A stretch of DNA of 64,000 bases from Butyrivibrio fibrisolvens. GTDB taxonomy: Bacteria > Bacillota > Clostridia > Lachnospirales > Lachnospiraceae. Every line of letters begins with the position of its first letter. Within the stretch, counting starts at the first letter, position 1. The DNA is taken from contig NZ_CP146963.1 of the NCBI RefSeq assembly GCF_037113525.1, positions 2,170,001 through 2,234,000 on the forward strand. Direction: 5' to 3'. The position numbers were made by a program, and so were the translations under genes. This document shows, in pieces, positions 17,761-26,249 of this stretch. A model generated the notes under the pieces. That model saw only the letters and a program-made list of their open reading frames with translations, was not told the DNA's origin and did not search any database.

Positions 17761-18564
17761 ATGATGGACAGCCTGATACAGAGTCTGCCTGAAGAAATAA
17801 GAAAGCATATTGAAGGCAGAGAATATACGATAGACGATATAGGGAAGTCTGGGGCGAAGATACTTATATTCGATGATTTGGTGCTGAAGATAACGGATAA
17901 GTCTTCTGACGATAGAGATGCTGTCAAGATGATGCGCTGGCTCGAAGGAAAACTCCCTGTTCCCAAGGTCATATCGTTCGTAGAGGATGATCATCACAGA
18001 TATCTGCTCATGACAAGGATCAAGGGAAAGATGTCCTGCGATAAATACTATATGGAGCATCCGAATGAACTGATTCCTCTTCTTGCCAAGGCGATAAAGA
18101 TGCTTTGGAGCATTGATATAAAGGATTGTCCTGTGATAAAGGATCTCGACAGCGAACTTTCGAAAGCGGAATACAGGGTTGAGAATGGTATTGTGGATAT
18201 TAGTGATGCCGAGCCTGATACTTTCGGTGAGAGTGGCAGGTTCAAGGATCCGAAGGAGCTCCTATTATGGCTGCAGGACAATAGGCCTTCCTATGAGCCC
18301 GTATTGTCCCACGGCGATCTATGTCTTCCCAATATCCTTATAGATAACGGTGACATAAATGGCTTTATCGATATGAGTAACTGCGGTATTGCTGATAAGT
18401 GGGAGGATATCGCTATGTGCTACAGGAGCCTCAAACATAATTTCGACGGGACATATGGCAAGGTGTATTCGGGTATCAATCCCGACCTTCTGTTCAAAGA
18501 ACTCGGTATAGAGCCTGATATGGAAAAGATTGACTACTATATACTTCTTGATGAGCTCTTTTGA
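17761..18564 (+). CDS. APH(3')-type aminoglycoside phosphotransferase-like protein
   Basis: 267 residues, the usual APH(3') length. The catalytic loop is SHGDLCLPN (H184, D186, N191), followed by GFIDMSNCGIADKWEDIA with the metal-binding D204, and the C-terminus ends YYILLDELF, closely matching the end of APH(3')-III-type enzymes as I remember them. The family transfers phosphate from ATP (or GTP) to the 3'-hydroxyl of kanamycin-like drugs. Whether this chromosomal-looking copy gives resistance is not known. GC content and codon use are higher than in flanking genes, hinting at separate origin. Confidence 0.82.
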   Translation: MMDSLIQSLPEEIRKHIEGREYTIDDIGKSGAKILIFDDLVLKITDKSSDDRDAVKMMRWLEGKLPVPKVISFVEDDHHRYLLMTRIKGKMSCDKYYMEHPNELIPLLAKAIKMLWSIDIKDCPVIKDLDSELSKAEYRVENGIVDISDAEPDTFGESGRFKDPKELLLWLQDNRPSYEPVLSHGDLCLPNILIDNGDINGFIDMSNCGIADKWEDIAMCYRSLKHNFDGTYGKVYSGINPDLLFKELGIEPDMEKIDYYILLDELF

Positions 18565-18654
18565 TGTGATATAGAGCCTTAATAAAATGAACTAAAAAAT
18601 CAATAGAATTGATGACAGTTTTAAATCCAGTTTTTCGCTCAATCTCCTAGGGAG

Positions 18655-18793
18655 ATGGAGTGGATAGATATTGATGATATATCAAAAATAAACGTTGTTG
18701 AAGATTTCCACGACCTTTTGGGGTGCTGTAAATATGAGTTTTTACGATCCCGACAATAATGTGATCTATTTTAGGCAGTTGCAAGAGGAATAA
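18655..18793 (+). pseudogene. Possible VOC-domain gene fragment
   Basis: Two overlapping short frames lie here. The second (18734-18793) reads MSFYDPDNNVIYFRQLQEE, the typical C-terminal strand of vicinal-oxygen-chelate (glyoxalase-like) proteins (FxDPDxNxIxF). The first (18655-18759) is a 34-codon frame one base off. Together they look like the end of a VOC gene broken by a frameshift and lacking its N-terminal part. Evidence is thin. Confidence 0.35.
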
Positions 18794-18798
18794 CAATC

Positions 18799-19752
18799 AT
18801 GGATGAAAAGACTTTGCAAGATATATTGACATTAAATTTCGGAATGGGATCACCTTCTTTGGAATTCTTAAGAGAAGGCGGCACCACTACATATATTGTC
18901 AAGGGAAGGCCTAAGTATCTGCTTAAGGTTATTGGATCTGCTTTTTCGGGTACAGCAAGACAGTCTGCATCCATTATGAGATACCTGGAAGAAAATGGAT
19001 TCCCGGTGCCTAAACCGATACTTACAAATAGCGTGGAAGCCTTCTTTGAAACTGAAATTGACGGGGAGAAGAAACTGATTGTTCTCATGGAATTCATCGC
19101 CGGGGACGAGCCGGAACTTGAAAAATGTGCATCCGAAGTAGGCAGGCTTGTCGGCAGATTTCATCAATTGATGGAGGAGTATCCCTCGGAGCTTGTCTAC
19201 CGCGACAAAAAATTCTTTATAGGTCGATATATTGAGTTCCTTCGTAAAAAGAAATACCCACGTATCAAAGAGTATGAGGAACTGGGAGAGCGTTTGTGGG
19301 ATAAGGTTAATAATCTTCCGCAGGGGAATTGCCACGGAGATCTTCACAGGGGGAACCTGTTGCAGAATGTGGATGGGAAGATTTATCTTGTGGATTTTGA
19401 TACTGCTTGCAAGGCTCCAGTTATGTTCGATGTCATGGTTATGTGTGACATGACGGATTATTTTAATCTGAAGCAGGAAGATATTGAGCTTACTAAGGTA
19501 GTGTATCGGGAATTTCTTTCGGGATATGTAGGTTATCATAAATTGAGCCGTGAGGAAATTCGTTCTTTTCCATATTGGGTTGCAATCAGGCATTTTCAAC
19601 TGCAGGCAACGATCCTTGAGATATATGGAGTTGACTGCATAGATGAAGGGTTTATAGATGGTCAGCTTTACTGGCTTAACAAGTGGCAGGAAGCAATCCC
19701 AGGATTTACAGAGGAGTTGGAGGAAAAAAATTGGCAGAGAAACGGAATATGA
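18799..19752 (+). CDS. APH/choline-kinase-family phosphotransferase
   Basis: 317 residues with the kinase-like fold: CHGDLHRGNLL is the catalytic loop and IYLVDFDTACKAP the metal-binding motif, while LLKVIG supplies the ATP-binding lysine. Substrates of this group include aminoglycosides, macrolides, homoserine, choline and methylthioribose; none can be chosen here. GAGGAA lies ten bases before the ATG. Its TGA overlaps the ATG of the deaminase gene. Confidence 0.8.
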   Translation: MDEKTLQDILTLNFGMGSPSLEFLREGGTTTYIVKGRPKYLLKVIGSAFSGTARQSASIMRYLEENGFPVPKPILTNSVEAFFETEIDGEKKLIVLMEFIAGDEPELEKCASEVGRLVGRFHQLMEEYPSELVYRDKKFFIGRYIEFLRKKKYPRIKEYEELGERLWDKVNNLPQGNCHGDLHRGNLLQNVDGKIYLVDFDTACKAPVMFDVMVMCDMTDYFNLKQEDIELTKVVYREFLSGYVGYHKLSREEIRSFPYWVAIRHFQLQATILEIYGVDCIDEGFIDGQLYWLNKWQEAIPGFTEELEEKNWQRNGI

Positions 19753-20267
19753 TTGATATAAATGAGAAATATATGAAAAGGTGCTACGAATTAGCGATAA
19801 GCGCAGGTAAAAAAGGGTTTGACACTTTTGGTGCGGTATTGGTTTGTGACGGCAAAATTCTGGAAGAGGCTGAGAATACTGCTGATTATAAAAAGAAGAT
19901 TTTTGGTCATGCAGAATTTAATCTTGTTCATAAATGTGCAAATAAGTATACAGACGACATTTTAGAAAAGTCTGTAGTCTACACAAGCTGTGCCCCATGT
20001 GAGAGGTGCCTGGCAGCAATAGCCTCACTTGGAGTTCATCAGGTTGTATGTGGGGTTTCATACAAAGAATTCTGCAAATTACTTCCGTTTGATTATCAGG
20101 CCGTAGACAGAGAAGATTTGCTTAAGCAACTTGGAATAGATATGACACTTACTGAATCTGTGCTTGAAGATGAAGGTATGCACGTCTTTGAATGGTGGGG
20201 CGGAGAATATCGTCCTTTAGACGAGCTTATTGCAGAAATGGATGAGGTAAAACAGAAAAGTAAATAG
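19749..20267 (+). CDS. Cytidine/deoxycytidylate-type deaminase
   Basis: 172 residues. Zinc motif complete: GHAEFN (H54, catalytic E56) and SCAPCERC (C84, C87). Similar small enzymes deaminate guanine, cytidine, tRNA adenosine or pterins. The ATG overlaps the preceding stop (ATGA). An in-frame TTG at 19731 has a better ribosome site (GGAGG with seven-base spacing), adding six residues, so the true start is open between the two. Confidence 0.82.
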   Translation: MIDINEKYMKRCYELAISAGKKGFDTFGAVLVCDGKILEEAENTADYKKKIFGHAEFNLVHKCANKYTDDILEKSVVYTSCAPCERCLAAIASLGVHQVVCGVSYKEFCKLLPFDYQAVDREDLLKQLGIDMTLTESVLEDEGMHVFEWWGGEYRPLDELIAEMDEVKQKSK

Positions 20268-20296
20268 GCAAATTTCAGTATTCAGAGGAATGCATA

Positions 20297-20641
20297 ATGA
20301 AAAAGACATTTATAGAGATGAAACTCTTTCAGGTAAAGCCCGATAAACTCGAGCAATTCGAAGCTAAGATTGAGGAAATGACCGCAAATCAGTTTAAATG
20401 TGAAGGCTGCATATCACTCAAGTATTTCAAGAGATTCTATACCATAGATGGAGTCGAACTTGGCGAGTCTCCGAGGGAGTTAACCAAGGTTGTAAAGTGC
20501 GTTAAGTATTATTCATACTGGGAATTTGATACGAAAGAAAACTATGGCAAGGCCATAAAAATCTTTTTCGATAATTACAACAAAGATTTGCAAAAATTTC
20601 TGATTTCTCCGTTTGATATTAACTTGGGGTATTCGGTTTAA
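20297..20641 (+). CDS. ABM-like dimeric alpha/beta-barrel protein
   Basis: 114 residues. The strand-helix pattern (IEMKLFQVKPDKLEQFEAKI, then CEGCISLKYFKRF, then YYSYWEFDTKENY) resembles antibiotic-biosynthesis-monooxygenase/YgiN-type ferredoxin-like barrels that oxidise quinones or bind heme-like ligands. The match is by pattern only. It sits between the deaminase and a kinase gene on the same strand. Confidence 0.5.
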   Translation: MKKTFIEMKLFQVKPDKLEQFEAKIEEMTANQFKCEGCISLKYFKRFYTIDGVELGESPRELTKVVKCVKYYSYWEFDTKENYGKAIKIFFDNYNKDLQKFLISPFDINLGYSV

Positions 20642-20651
20642 GGTAATACTT

Positions 20652-21623
20652 ATGACGATAGAATACAGACAAAAAGCTTTAGAAGCGTTAGCTCATTACA
20701 ATATAACAACGACAGAAATAGAATTGCTGAGACACAATGAGAATCTGACCTATCGCGTGGGAAACGAGTATTTGCTGCAAATACATGAGCCGACAGAGGG
20801 GTTTTCAGCAGAGTTTTTTTACGACGGTGTTGATCGTGTCGATATATATAAGTCAGAACTTGATTTTCAAGCCTACTTAAAGAAACAGAGTATGCAGATA
20901 CGCGAAGCTGTTGAAAACCGTTATGGTGAACTCATTACAAAGTTACAGAATGGTACATATGTTACGGTTTCGAAATGGTTGGATGGCGAATCGTTAGACA
21001 AGCTTGAGTTGAATGATGCAATCTGCTATCAGATAGGTGATATGCTTGCGCATTTGCATCAGAAGGCAAAGGGATTCCGGGTATCACCTGTAAAAACCTA
21101 TGGAAAGCAACATTGCGAATGCACGAAAAGGAGATTTCAGGCACTGGAAAATCTGGGATTAAGCAACGAGTATTCTTTAATCATGCAAAAGTGCTGTGAT
21201 CATGCCGGAGTTGTATTGGAAAACGTGCAGGATGAATTTCAGATGATCCATGGGGATCTGTCTGCATCGAATATCTTGCAAACACCGAATGGACTTGTGC
21301 CTATTGATTTTTCTTTTTTCGGTATGGGACATCCGATGTATGATCTTGCTGTTCTGTTTGGAAATATCGGCGGATCATTGGCGCGTAGGCAACAAATGGC
21401 AGAAGGATATCGGAATGCAGGCGGTACGATCCGTTACGATGTTTTAGATGCCTGTTTTATACTTACCTTGTTAGATTGTCTCGGAATTCATTATGAACAG
21501 TGGAGTAAGCAGGAGTGGTTTGCATCAAGAATGCAACGGTGGCATAAGGAAAACCTGATCCCGTATGTACAGGGAGAGCGCATTTATGCGGATGATTTTT
21601 ATCTGTTACATGTGCAGGGTTAA
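20652..21623 (+). CDS. APH-family kinase (homoserine/choline-kinase-like)
   Basis: 323 residues. IHGDLSASNIL is the catalytic loop and PIDFSFFGMGHPMYDLAVL the metal-binding segment; YLLQIH carries the ATP-binding region near the N-terminus. Longer than aminoglycoside enzymes and closer in layout to the broad APH family of small-molecule kinases. The ATG at 20652 is chosen over an in-frame codon at 20613 that lies inside the previous gene. Third APH-fold gene within 4 kb. Confidence 0.8.
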   Translation: MTIEYRQKALEALAHYNITTTEIELLRHNENLTYRVGNEYLLQIHEPTEGFSAEFFYDGVDRVDIYKSELDFQAYLKKQSMQIREAVENRYGELITKLQNGTYVTVSKWLDGESLDKLELNDAICYQIGDMLAHLHQKAKGFRVSPVKTYGKQHCECTKRRFQALENLGLSNEYSLIMQKCCDHAGVVLENVQDEFQMIHGDLSASNILQTPNGLVPIDFSFFGMGHPMYDLAVLFGNIGGSLARRQQMAEGYRNAGGTIRYDVLDACFILTLLDCLGIHYEQWSKQEWFASRMQRWHKENLIPYVQGERIYADDFYLLHVQG

Positions 21624-21646
21624 TTATAAAAAAGACGCTGTTTGAA

Positions 21647-21753
21647 AAATTCTTTAGGTTAAATCGCAATAAGATCAAACGAAAGGGCAGTTATTGTTAT
21701 AATTCAAGCTGCTTTTTCGTTTGACCTTACAGCGATTCTAACCTAAAGAATTT
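21647..21753. repeat. 107-bp imperfect palindrome (MITE-like)
   Basis: The arms begin and end with AAATTCTTTAGGTTA and TAACCTAAAGAATTT (perfect 15 bp), then pair AATCGC with GCGATT, TAAG with CTTA, TCAAACGAAA with TTTCGTTTGA and GGCAG with GCTGC-type sequence. The loop contains TTATAATT. It fills the gap between the kinase gene and the gene at 21769. It differs in sequence from the three longer palindromes. Confidence 0.75.
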
Positions 21754-21768
21754 GTAGGGGGAATTAAT

Positions 21769-22110
21769 ATGGCAATAGATGATCCGAATGTAATAGACGG
21801 AATGGCACTGAATAAGGAAAACAATGCTCTTGTTCTTTTGTTGACAGATCACTTGTCTTGGGATGGTGAAAATGCGTTAAGTGAGTTTGATCATCTTAAT
21901 CTTTTGCAAGATAAGATTAATGCATACATTTCCTATCTTGAGTCTGGGCAATATGAGGAGACTTATTCTACTGAACAAATCGCCTTTGCAATAATAGAGA
22001 TTCACTTCAAGTACACTATAACAGAGAATTGCGAGAAATTCCTAAATGAAGTCCAAAATCAGATTGGACAATTTGGAATTAAGATAGAGGCGGTTATCAC
22101 TGATAGTTAA
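21769..22110 (+). CDS. DUF6572-like small protein
   Basis: 113 residues. DPNVIDGMALN, VLLLTDHLSWDG and LLQDKINAYISYLESGQYEETY match the pattern of DUF6572 proteins as I know it: small alpha/beta proteins of unknown function often found next to polymorphic toxin or accessory genes. GTAGGGGGAATTAAT before the ATG is a strong ribosome site, and it lies immediately outside the right arm of the 107-bp palindrome. Confidence 0.65.
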   Translation: MAIDDPNVIDGMALNKENNALVLLLTDHLSWDGENALSEFDHLNLLQDKINAYISYLESGQYEETYSTEQIAFAIIEIHFKYTITENCEKFLNEVQNQIGQFGIKIEAVITDS

Positions 22111-22181
22111 ATACAACTTCAAGTTTTCTTTAAGCTGGATAATTATTATTTGAACATTAAATGGATTTTGAGGTTAAACGA

Positions 22182-22622
22182 ATGAATAACAATATCATAA
22201 TCCGAGAAGAGCGGCTCACCGCCTCGGAATATATAGACTTTCTCAAAAGAACGGATCTTGGTTCTCAGTATCCTAAGGAACGATTTGAGAAGCGGATTGC
22301 TAAACTTGTAAAGAACGTCTCCATCAGCCTGATTGCAAGAAACGAAGAAGGCCTGATTGTTGGAACGTTATTTGGCCTTACGGATTTCTGCTATTGGCTG
22401 TATATCACAGATCTTGGAGTTGACAGAGACTACGAGAGACAAGGCATAGCATCGAGGCTTATGAAGACAGCGCATGAGCTAGCCGGTGGCGAAAAGGATA
22501 TAGCTGTTTATCTCATTGCCAATGAAAACGCCGTGCCTTTTTACGAGAAGCTTGGTATGAAAAAGGCAGATGATGTGATGCAGTATAATCATATTGAGTG
22601 GACGGGATGGACAGTGAAATAG
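22182..22622 (+). CDS. GNAT family N-acetyltransferase
   Basis: 146 residues. Acetyl-CoA loop GVDRDYERQGIASRLM, followed by VYLIANENAVPFYEKLGM, standard GNAT elements. The ATG at 22182 is preceded by GAGG at eight bases; the earlier in-frame ATG at 22161 would put that GAGG inside the gene. Substrate unknown. Free-standing in the accessory row. Confidence 0.85.
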   Translation: MNNNIIIREERLTASEYIDFLKRTDLGSQYPKERFEKRIAKLVKNVSISLIARNEEGLIVGTLFGLTDFCYWLYITDLGVDRDYERQGIASRLMKTAHELAGGEKDIAVYLIANENAVPFYEKLGMKKADDVMQYNHIEWTGWTVK

Positions 22623-22707
22623 GCAATGGGGAGTTTACAAATTACATATGATGGGTTGAGGAGCATTGAATAATTAGCACCTTCAAGTTTGTAGAGGAAA
22701 TTGATAA

Positions 22708-23115
22708 ATGAAAGTTAGAGAATTATATGACTATATTTTAACAGTAGATGAAAATCTTGAAATTTCAATTGATGAAGTATGTGTATGTAACTGGATAACC
22801 ACAGGTGACAGAAAAATTTTTCTTTCGACCAATTTTGAGAATGCACCAGAAAATGAAGATCCGGAACCATATATTCTTAAAGTTGATTATTTAAAAACGT
22901 ATCTCGAGGAGCATAAAGATACATTTGATTATGACGTATACTGTAGTGGCTATCCTATGCGTGATGATGAAAACAAGGTAACGGTTCTTGCCCTTGATTT
23001 ATATACAAAGGATGCAGTCAACCTTATGGATCCAAAAGAATTGGATGAAAATGGTATTCCACGTTCTATATCAGAAAAGAAACCAGGATTATTCGAAAGA
23101 CTTTTTAGGAAATAA
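22708..23115 (+). CDS. Unknown acidic protein
   Basis: 135 residues (MKVRELYDYILTVDENLEI...), acidic, no signal peptide, no membrane helix. Not recognised; the ending KKPGLFERLFRK is basic and amphipathic. GTAGAGGAAATTGATAA precedes the ATG. The gene ends about nine bases before the left hairpin of the IS200/IS605 element, so that element inserted just downstream without breaking it. Confidence 0.6.
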   Translation: MKVRELYDYILTVDENLEISIDEVCVCNWITTGDRKIFLSTNFENAPENEDPEPYILKVDYLKTYLEEHKDTFDYDVYCSGYPMRDDENKVTVLALDLYTKDAVNLMDPKELDENGIPRSISEKKPGLFERLFRK

Positions 23116-23206
23116 TTGAAAATTGCGGCGGCGCATTCTCGTGACTTTAGTCGTGAGTTAGCCGCTGCACCTTTTATTTAATCAGAGCATATGGTATAAT
23201 GTATTC

Positions 23207-23635
23207 ATGGACAAAATAATATATACTACTAATATATCTAATCTTACATATGGTAGAGGATATGTTTATTCTTTGCAGTATCACATAGTATGGTGTACCA
23301 AGTTTAGAAAAAAGGTTCTTTTGGACGGGATAGATAACGAGATCAAAGATTATCTTAACGATCTTGCAAAAGAATATTCTTTTTCAATCATGGCCATGGA
23401 AGTTATGCCAGATCATATTCATATTCTTGTCGACTGCAAACCGCAGTTTTTCCCATCAGATATGATCAAGATATTAAAAGGGAATACCGCACGATGGTTG
23501 TTTATGAAACATCCTGAGTTAAAGAAACAGTTATGGGGCGGACATCTTTGGAATCCGTCCTATTGTATTGTTACGGCCAGTGACAGAAGCTATGATCAGG
23601 TGAAGCAGTACATAGATTCACAGAAAACGCGTTAA
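23207..23635 (+). CDS. tnpA: IS200-like Y1 transposase TnpA
   Basis: 142 residues, full length for TnpA_REP/IS200-type HUH enzymes. The metal-binding HUH motif is PDHIHILVD (H70, H72), and the nucleophile is probably Y135 in VKQYIDSQ. These enzymes cut and join single strands at the hairpin ends, moving circular single-stranded DNA. ATG at 23207 lacks a strong ribosome site, as often found for low-level transposases. The stop is 20 bp before tnpB. Confidence 0.9.
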   Translation: MDKIIYTTNISNLTYGRGYVYSLQYHIVWCTKFRKKVLLDGIDNEIKDYLNDLAKEYSFSIMAMEVMPDHIHILVDCKPQFFPSDMIKILKGNTARWLFMKHPELKKQLWGGHLWNPSYCIVTASDRSYDQVKQYIDSQKTR

Positions 23636-23655
23636 AAGAAAGGAGGTTCTGCGAT

Positions 23656-24996
23656 ATGAAGATCATGTCAACTTATTCAGTAAAGATAAAAGAATACAAT
23701 CATATATTTAAAGACACGATCAGACTCTATCGCAGAGCTGTAGACTTTTATATTGATGTCATTCTTAATGAATGGGACAGCTTTTTGTTATGCCCCAATC
23801 AGAATAAGGTTGTGAGTCTTGCTGAAAGCTATAGCGTAACATCAAAGAAAAGACCTGTAGTAAAGTATGATTTTGGTATGGATTTTTATAAATTTCCATC
23901 ATACTTAAGAAGGGCAGCCATTGCGGAAGGCTATGGGAAAGTCTGTTCATATAAGTCAAATCTAAAAAACTGGGAGATCCTTGATCCTCGTCAAAGAGGA
24001 GAGGCACCATCATTACCAAAGTCAGGATACATATATCCAGCCATGTATAAAGAGAATACATTTAACAGACTTGATGATCTTCATGCAAAGCTTAAGGTCT
24101 TTTATAACAATACCTGGGACTGGATCACGGTAGCACTCCGTAAGACAGATGTAGATTATATCAGGAAACACTGCTTTTTGAGAAAAGAATGTGTGCCGAC
24201 ATTGCAAAAGCGTGGAAAGCAGTGGTTTCTTGATTTTGCATTTGAGGAAAAAGTAAAACTTAGTGATACAGACATCTTTGATCAGACAATACTATCTGTA
24301 GACCTTGGAATAAATAATGCCTGTACATGCTCAGTAATGCGTGCGGATGGCACGGTCCTTGGAAGACGGTTCCTTCGTCTTCCAAGAGAATACGACTCTC
24401 TAAAGCGCAAGACTGATCGCATCAAAATGGCACAGCGTCATGGTTCACAAAAAGTCTCCAAACTCTGGAGGCTTGCTTGTGGTGTCAATGATGACATAGC
24501 AGTCAAGACAGCAAAGTTCATTGTTGATACAGCAGTAGAATATAAGGCAGATACAATAGTTTTTGAGCATCTGGATCTTAATGGACGTAAACTAGGATCA
24601 AAGAAGATGAGACTTCATATGTGGAAAGCCCGCTATGTACAGTCGATGGTAACTGACAAGGCACACAGACTTGGCATGCGAATATCAAGGGTGAACGCAT
24701 GGGGAACATCAAGACTTGCATTCGATGGCTCAGGAAAAGTATTACGAGGAAAAGAGTCATCTAAAACAAAAGGTAATTACAGCCTGTGTGAGTTCAGCAC
24801 AGGAAAGATATATAACTGTGATCTGAATGCAACCTACAATATAGGAGCAAGATATTTTATACGTGAGATAATAAAGACCTTTTCGGCGACGAAAAGGCAG
24901 CGGCTTTTGGCTAAAGTTCCAGAGGCCGTGTATAGGAGCACATGCACGTTGTCTACGTTGATTAGTCTGGATGCAGAACTTCACGCTGAGGCGTGA
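23656..24996 (+). CDS. tnpB: TnpB-family RNA-guided nuclease, zinc ribbon degenerate
   Basis: 446 residues. RuvC residues are all present: D216 in LSVDLGINN, E304 in VFEHLDLNG and D389 in NCDLNATYNIG. The usual four-cysteine zinc ribbon between the last two is not there: only C378 and C388 remain in about 349-388. TnpB normally uses an omega-RNA made from the 3' end of the element to cut DNA at the donor site. GGAGG precedes the ATG. Whether it still cuts without the zinc ribbon is unknown; RuvC conservation suggests it may. Confidence 0.88.
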   Translation: MKIMSTYSVKIKEYNHIFKDTIRLYRRAVDFYIDVILNEWDSFLLCPNQNKVVSLAESYSVTSKKRPVVKYDFGMDFYKFPSYLRRAAIAEGYGKVCSYKSNLKNWEILDPRQRGEAPSLPKSGYIYPAMYKENTFNRLDDLHAKLKVFYNNTWDWITVALRKTDVDYIRKHCFLRKECVPTLQKRGKQWFLDFAFEEKVKLSDTDIFDQTILSVDLGINNACTCSVMRADGTVLGRRFLRLPREYDSLKRKTDRIKMAQRHGSQKVSKLWRLACGVNDDIAVKTAKFIVDTAVEYKADTIVFEHLDLNGRKLGSKKMRLHMWKARYVQSMVTDKAHRLGMRISRVNAWGTSRLAFDGSGKVLRGKESSKTKGNYSLCEFSTGKIYNCDLNATYNIGARYFIREIIKTFSATKRQRLLAKVPEAVYRSTCTLSTLISLDAELHAEA

Positions 24997-25174
24997 TGTT
25001 TCGGTGCCAGACCGTATATGTAGTCAATGAGTTCATACCTCAGAAAAACGGGTATGGAAGTACGCAACTTTAGTGTGAGGCTTCACGACGGAAAGTTTTA
25101 CGATCGATCAATAGGTTATATCCGAACAGTCGTAGGTAGAATTAAAACTGTTGATACACGGAAATGAACCGGTT

Positions 25175-25297
25175 GTGTTAACAAAGAAAATGCTATTTGA
25201 ACGAATTGAAGCATGTAATGGCTCTGTGGACGCTTTCCTCAAGAAATCACTCGGCAAGTATGTTTATGTAGAAGTGCAATTATGGAATATGATATAA
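25175..25297 (+). CDS. Small ORF after the IS element (possible gene remnant)
   Basis: A 40-codon GTG-started frame (an ATG is available at 25190) reading MLFERIEACNGSVDAFLKKSLGKY, ending 22 bp before the next gene. It could be a short genuine protein or the 3' end of a gene truncated by the insertion. No family recognised. The bases from 25093 to 25174 show nothing else. Confidence 0.3.
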   Translation: MLTKKMLFERIEACNGSVDAFLKKSLGKYVYVEVQLWNMI

Positions 25298-25318
25298 CAT
25301 GAGGAGCATGAAAATACA

Positions 25319-26131
25319 GTGAATAAATTTATTAGAGCAATAGAAATAATCCTGGTAGCTATAATAACAGATTTTATTTTTCTGCTATCGGATCTAGCGG
25401 CTGCATGGGGATTGGATTTTGTTTTCCTTCTACTTCTTATTCTGCTTCCGTTTTTATGCAGCTTTTTGTTTTATATGATCATTCAGACTCCATCGTCAAA
25501 AGAGAAATTGGCTTTCACTTTATTCCGGCTAATATTATTGTTTGCGTTGTTGAGATTTTTGGATACGAGATATCACGGAGGCGACGCAATATTATTCTAT
25601 GCCTTTGTTTGGTGGGTTACGTTCCTGGATGCAGTTTTATCTGTACTAATTTTTTATCTAATCGGATGGTGGATGAAAAGAAAACAATTTAGTGTTTCCT
25701 TGGGGATTCGCGGCAAAAGAATCGTAATGGTCTTGCTGACTTGTTTTATGATCATTACAATTTCCATTTTATTAAAAAGATATTGGCGTTTTTTTGATGG
25801 TTCGTGTTCGGGAACTTTTGTTGCTTCTCAAAGTAATGATATGGAGGCTATTGATAATAAATATACTGTGGTTCTTGATCAGCATTATTTTTGTTACAAC
25901 GATGTAGTTGAAGCTGATTTTAAGGTTAGAAAATATTCGATAATACTGGATATGGATTCTATTCGAATAAAAGAGAATTCATCAGATATTTATACAGATG
26001 CTCAAAAGCAGGAAATGTTAGACGAAATCATTTACTTAGCTGAAAATGGTAGCATTAGCATGGGAGACACTGACGAAGTGGCGTTTTTCCATGACGATTC
26101 ACATTTTATAATTTTTTGGCGAGTAGAATAG
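25319..26131 (+). CDS. Unknown membrane protein
   Basis: 270 residues with about five helices in the first 165 (NKFIRAIEIILVAIITDFIF onward), then a hydrophilic C-terminal domain (about 166-270) rich in acidic residues and ending HFIIFWRVE. Starts with GTG at 25319, with GAGGAG twelve bases upstream, the only candidate site. No family recognised. Probable topology puts the C-terminal domain on one side as a soluble lobe. Confidence 0.55.
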   Translation: MNKFIRAIEIILVAIITDFIFLLSDLAAAWGLDFVFLLLLILLPFLCSFLFYMIIQTPSSKEKLAFTLFRLILLFALLRFLDTRYHGGDAILFYAFVWWVTFLDAVLSVLIFYLIGWWMKRKQFSVSLGIRGKRIVMVLLTCFMIITISILLKRYWRFFDGSCSGTFVASQSNDMEAIDNKYTVVLDQHYFCYNDVVEADFKVRKYSIILDMDSIRIKENSSDIYTDAQKQEMLDEIIYLAENGSISMGDTDEVAFFHDDSHFIIFWRVE

Positions 26132-26249
26132 TGATAACGCTGAATAAATTCTGCTTTTTAGAGAGAAGGACTTATTTAGATGTGCAAGAGAACAGAATTG
26201 CTCAAAATATGAAGGCTGAAATCTGACGGAATTATAATGGAGAAATGAC

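Larger units (their letters stand above)
23120..25092 (+). mobile_element. IS200/IS605-family insertion sequence (tnpA-tnpB)
   Basis: Two genes in the usual order, Y1 transposase then TnpB, are flanked by imperfect hairpins instead of terminal inverted repeats. The left end holds a stem with outer pairing GCGGC/GCCGC and inner CTCGTGAC-TTTA-GTCGTGAG (23124-23168). The right end has TCACGC-TGAG-GCGTGA overlapping the tnpB end and later ACTTTAGTGTGAGGCTTCAC (about 25069-25088). Both ends share the ACTTTAGT string. The exact right border and target tetranucleotide cannot be fixed from one copy. The element looks intact and potentially active. Confidence 0.8.

Noticed and set aside
26131..26226. 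A 31-codon GTG frame directly after the membrane protein gene
   Set aside because: No ribosome site or known family; could be a gene tail, but the evidence is too weak to annotate.
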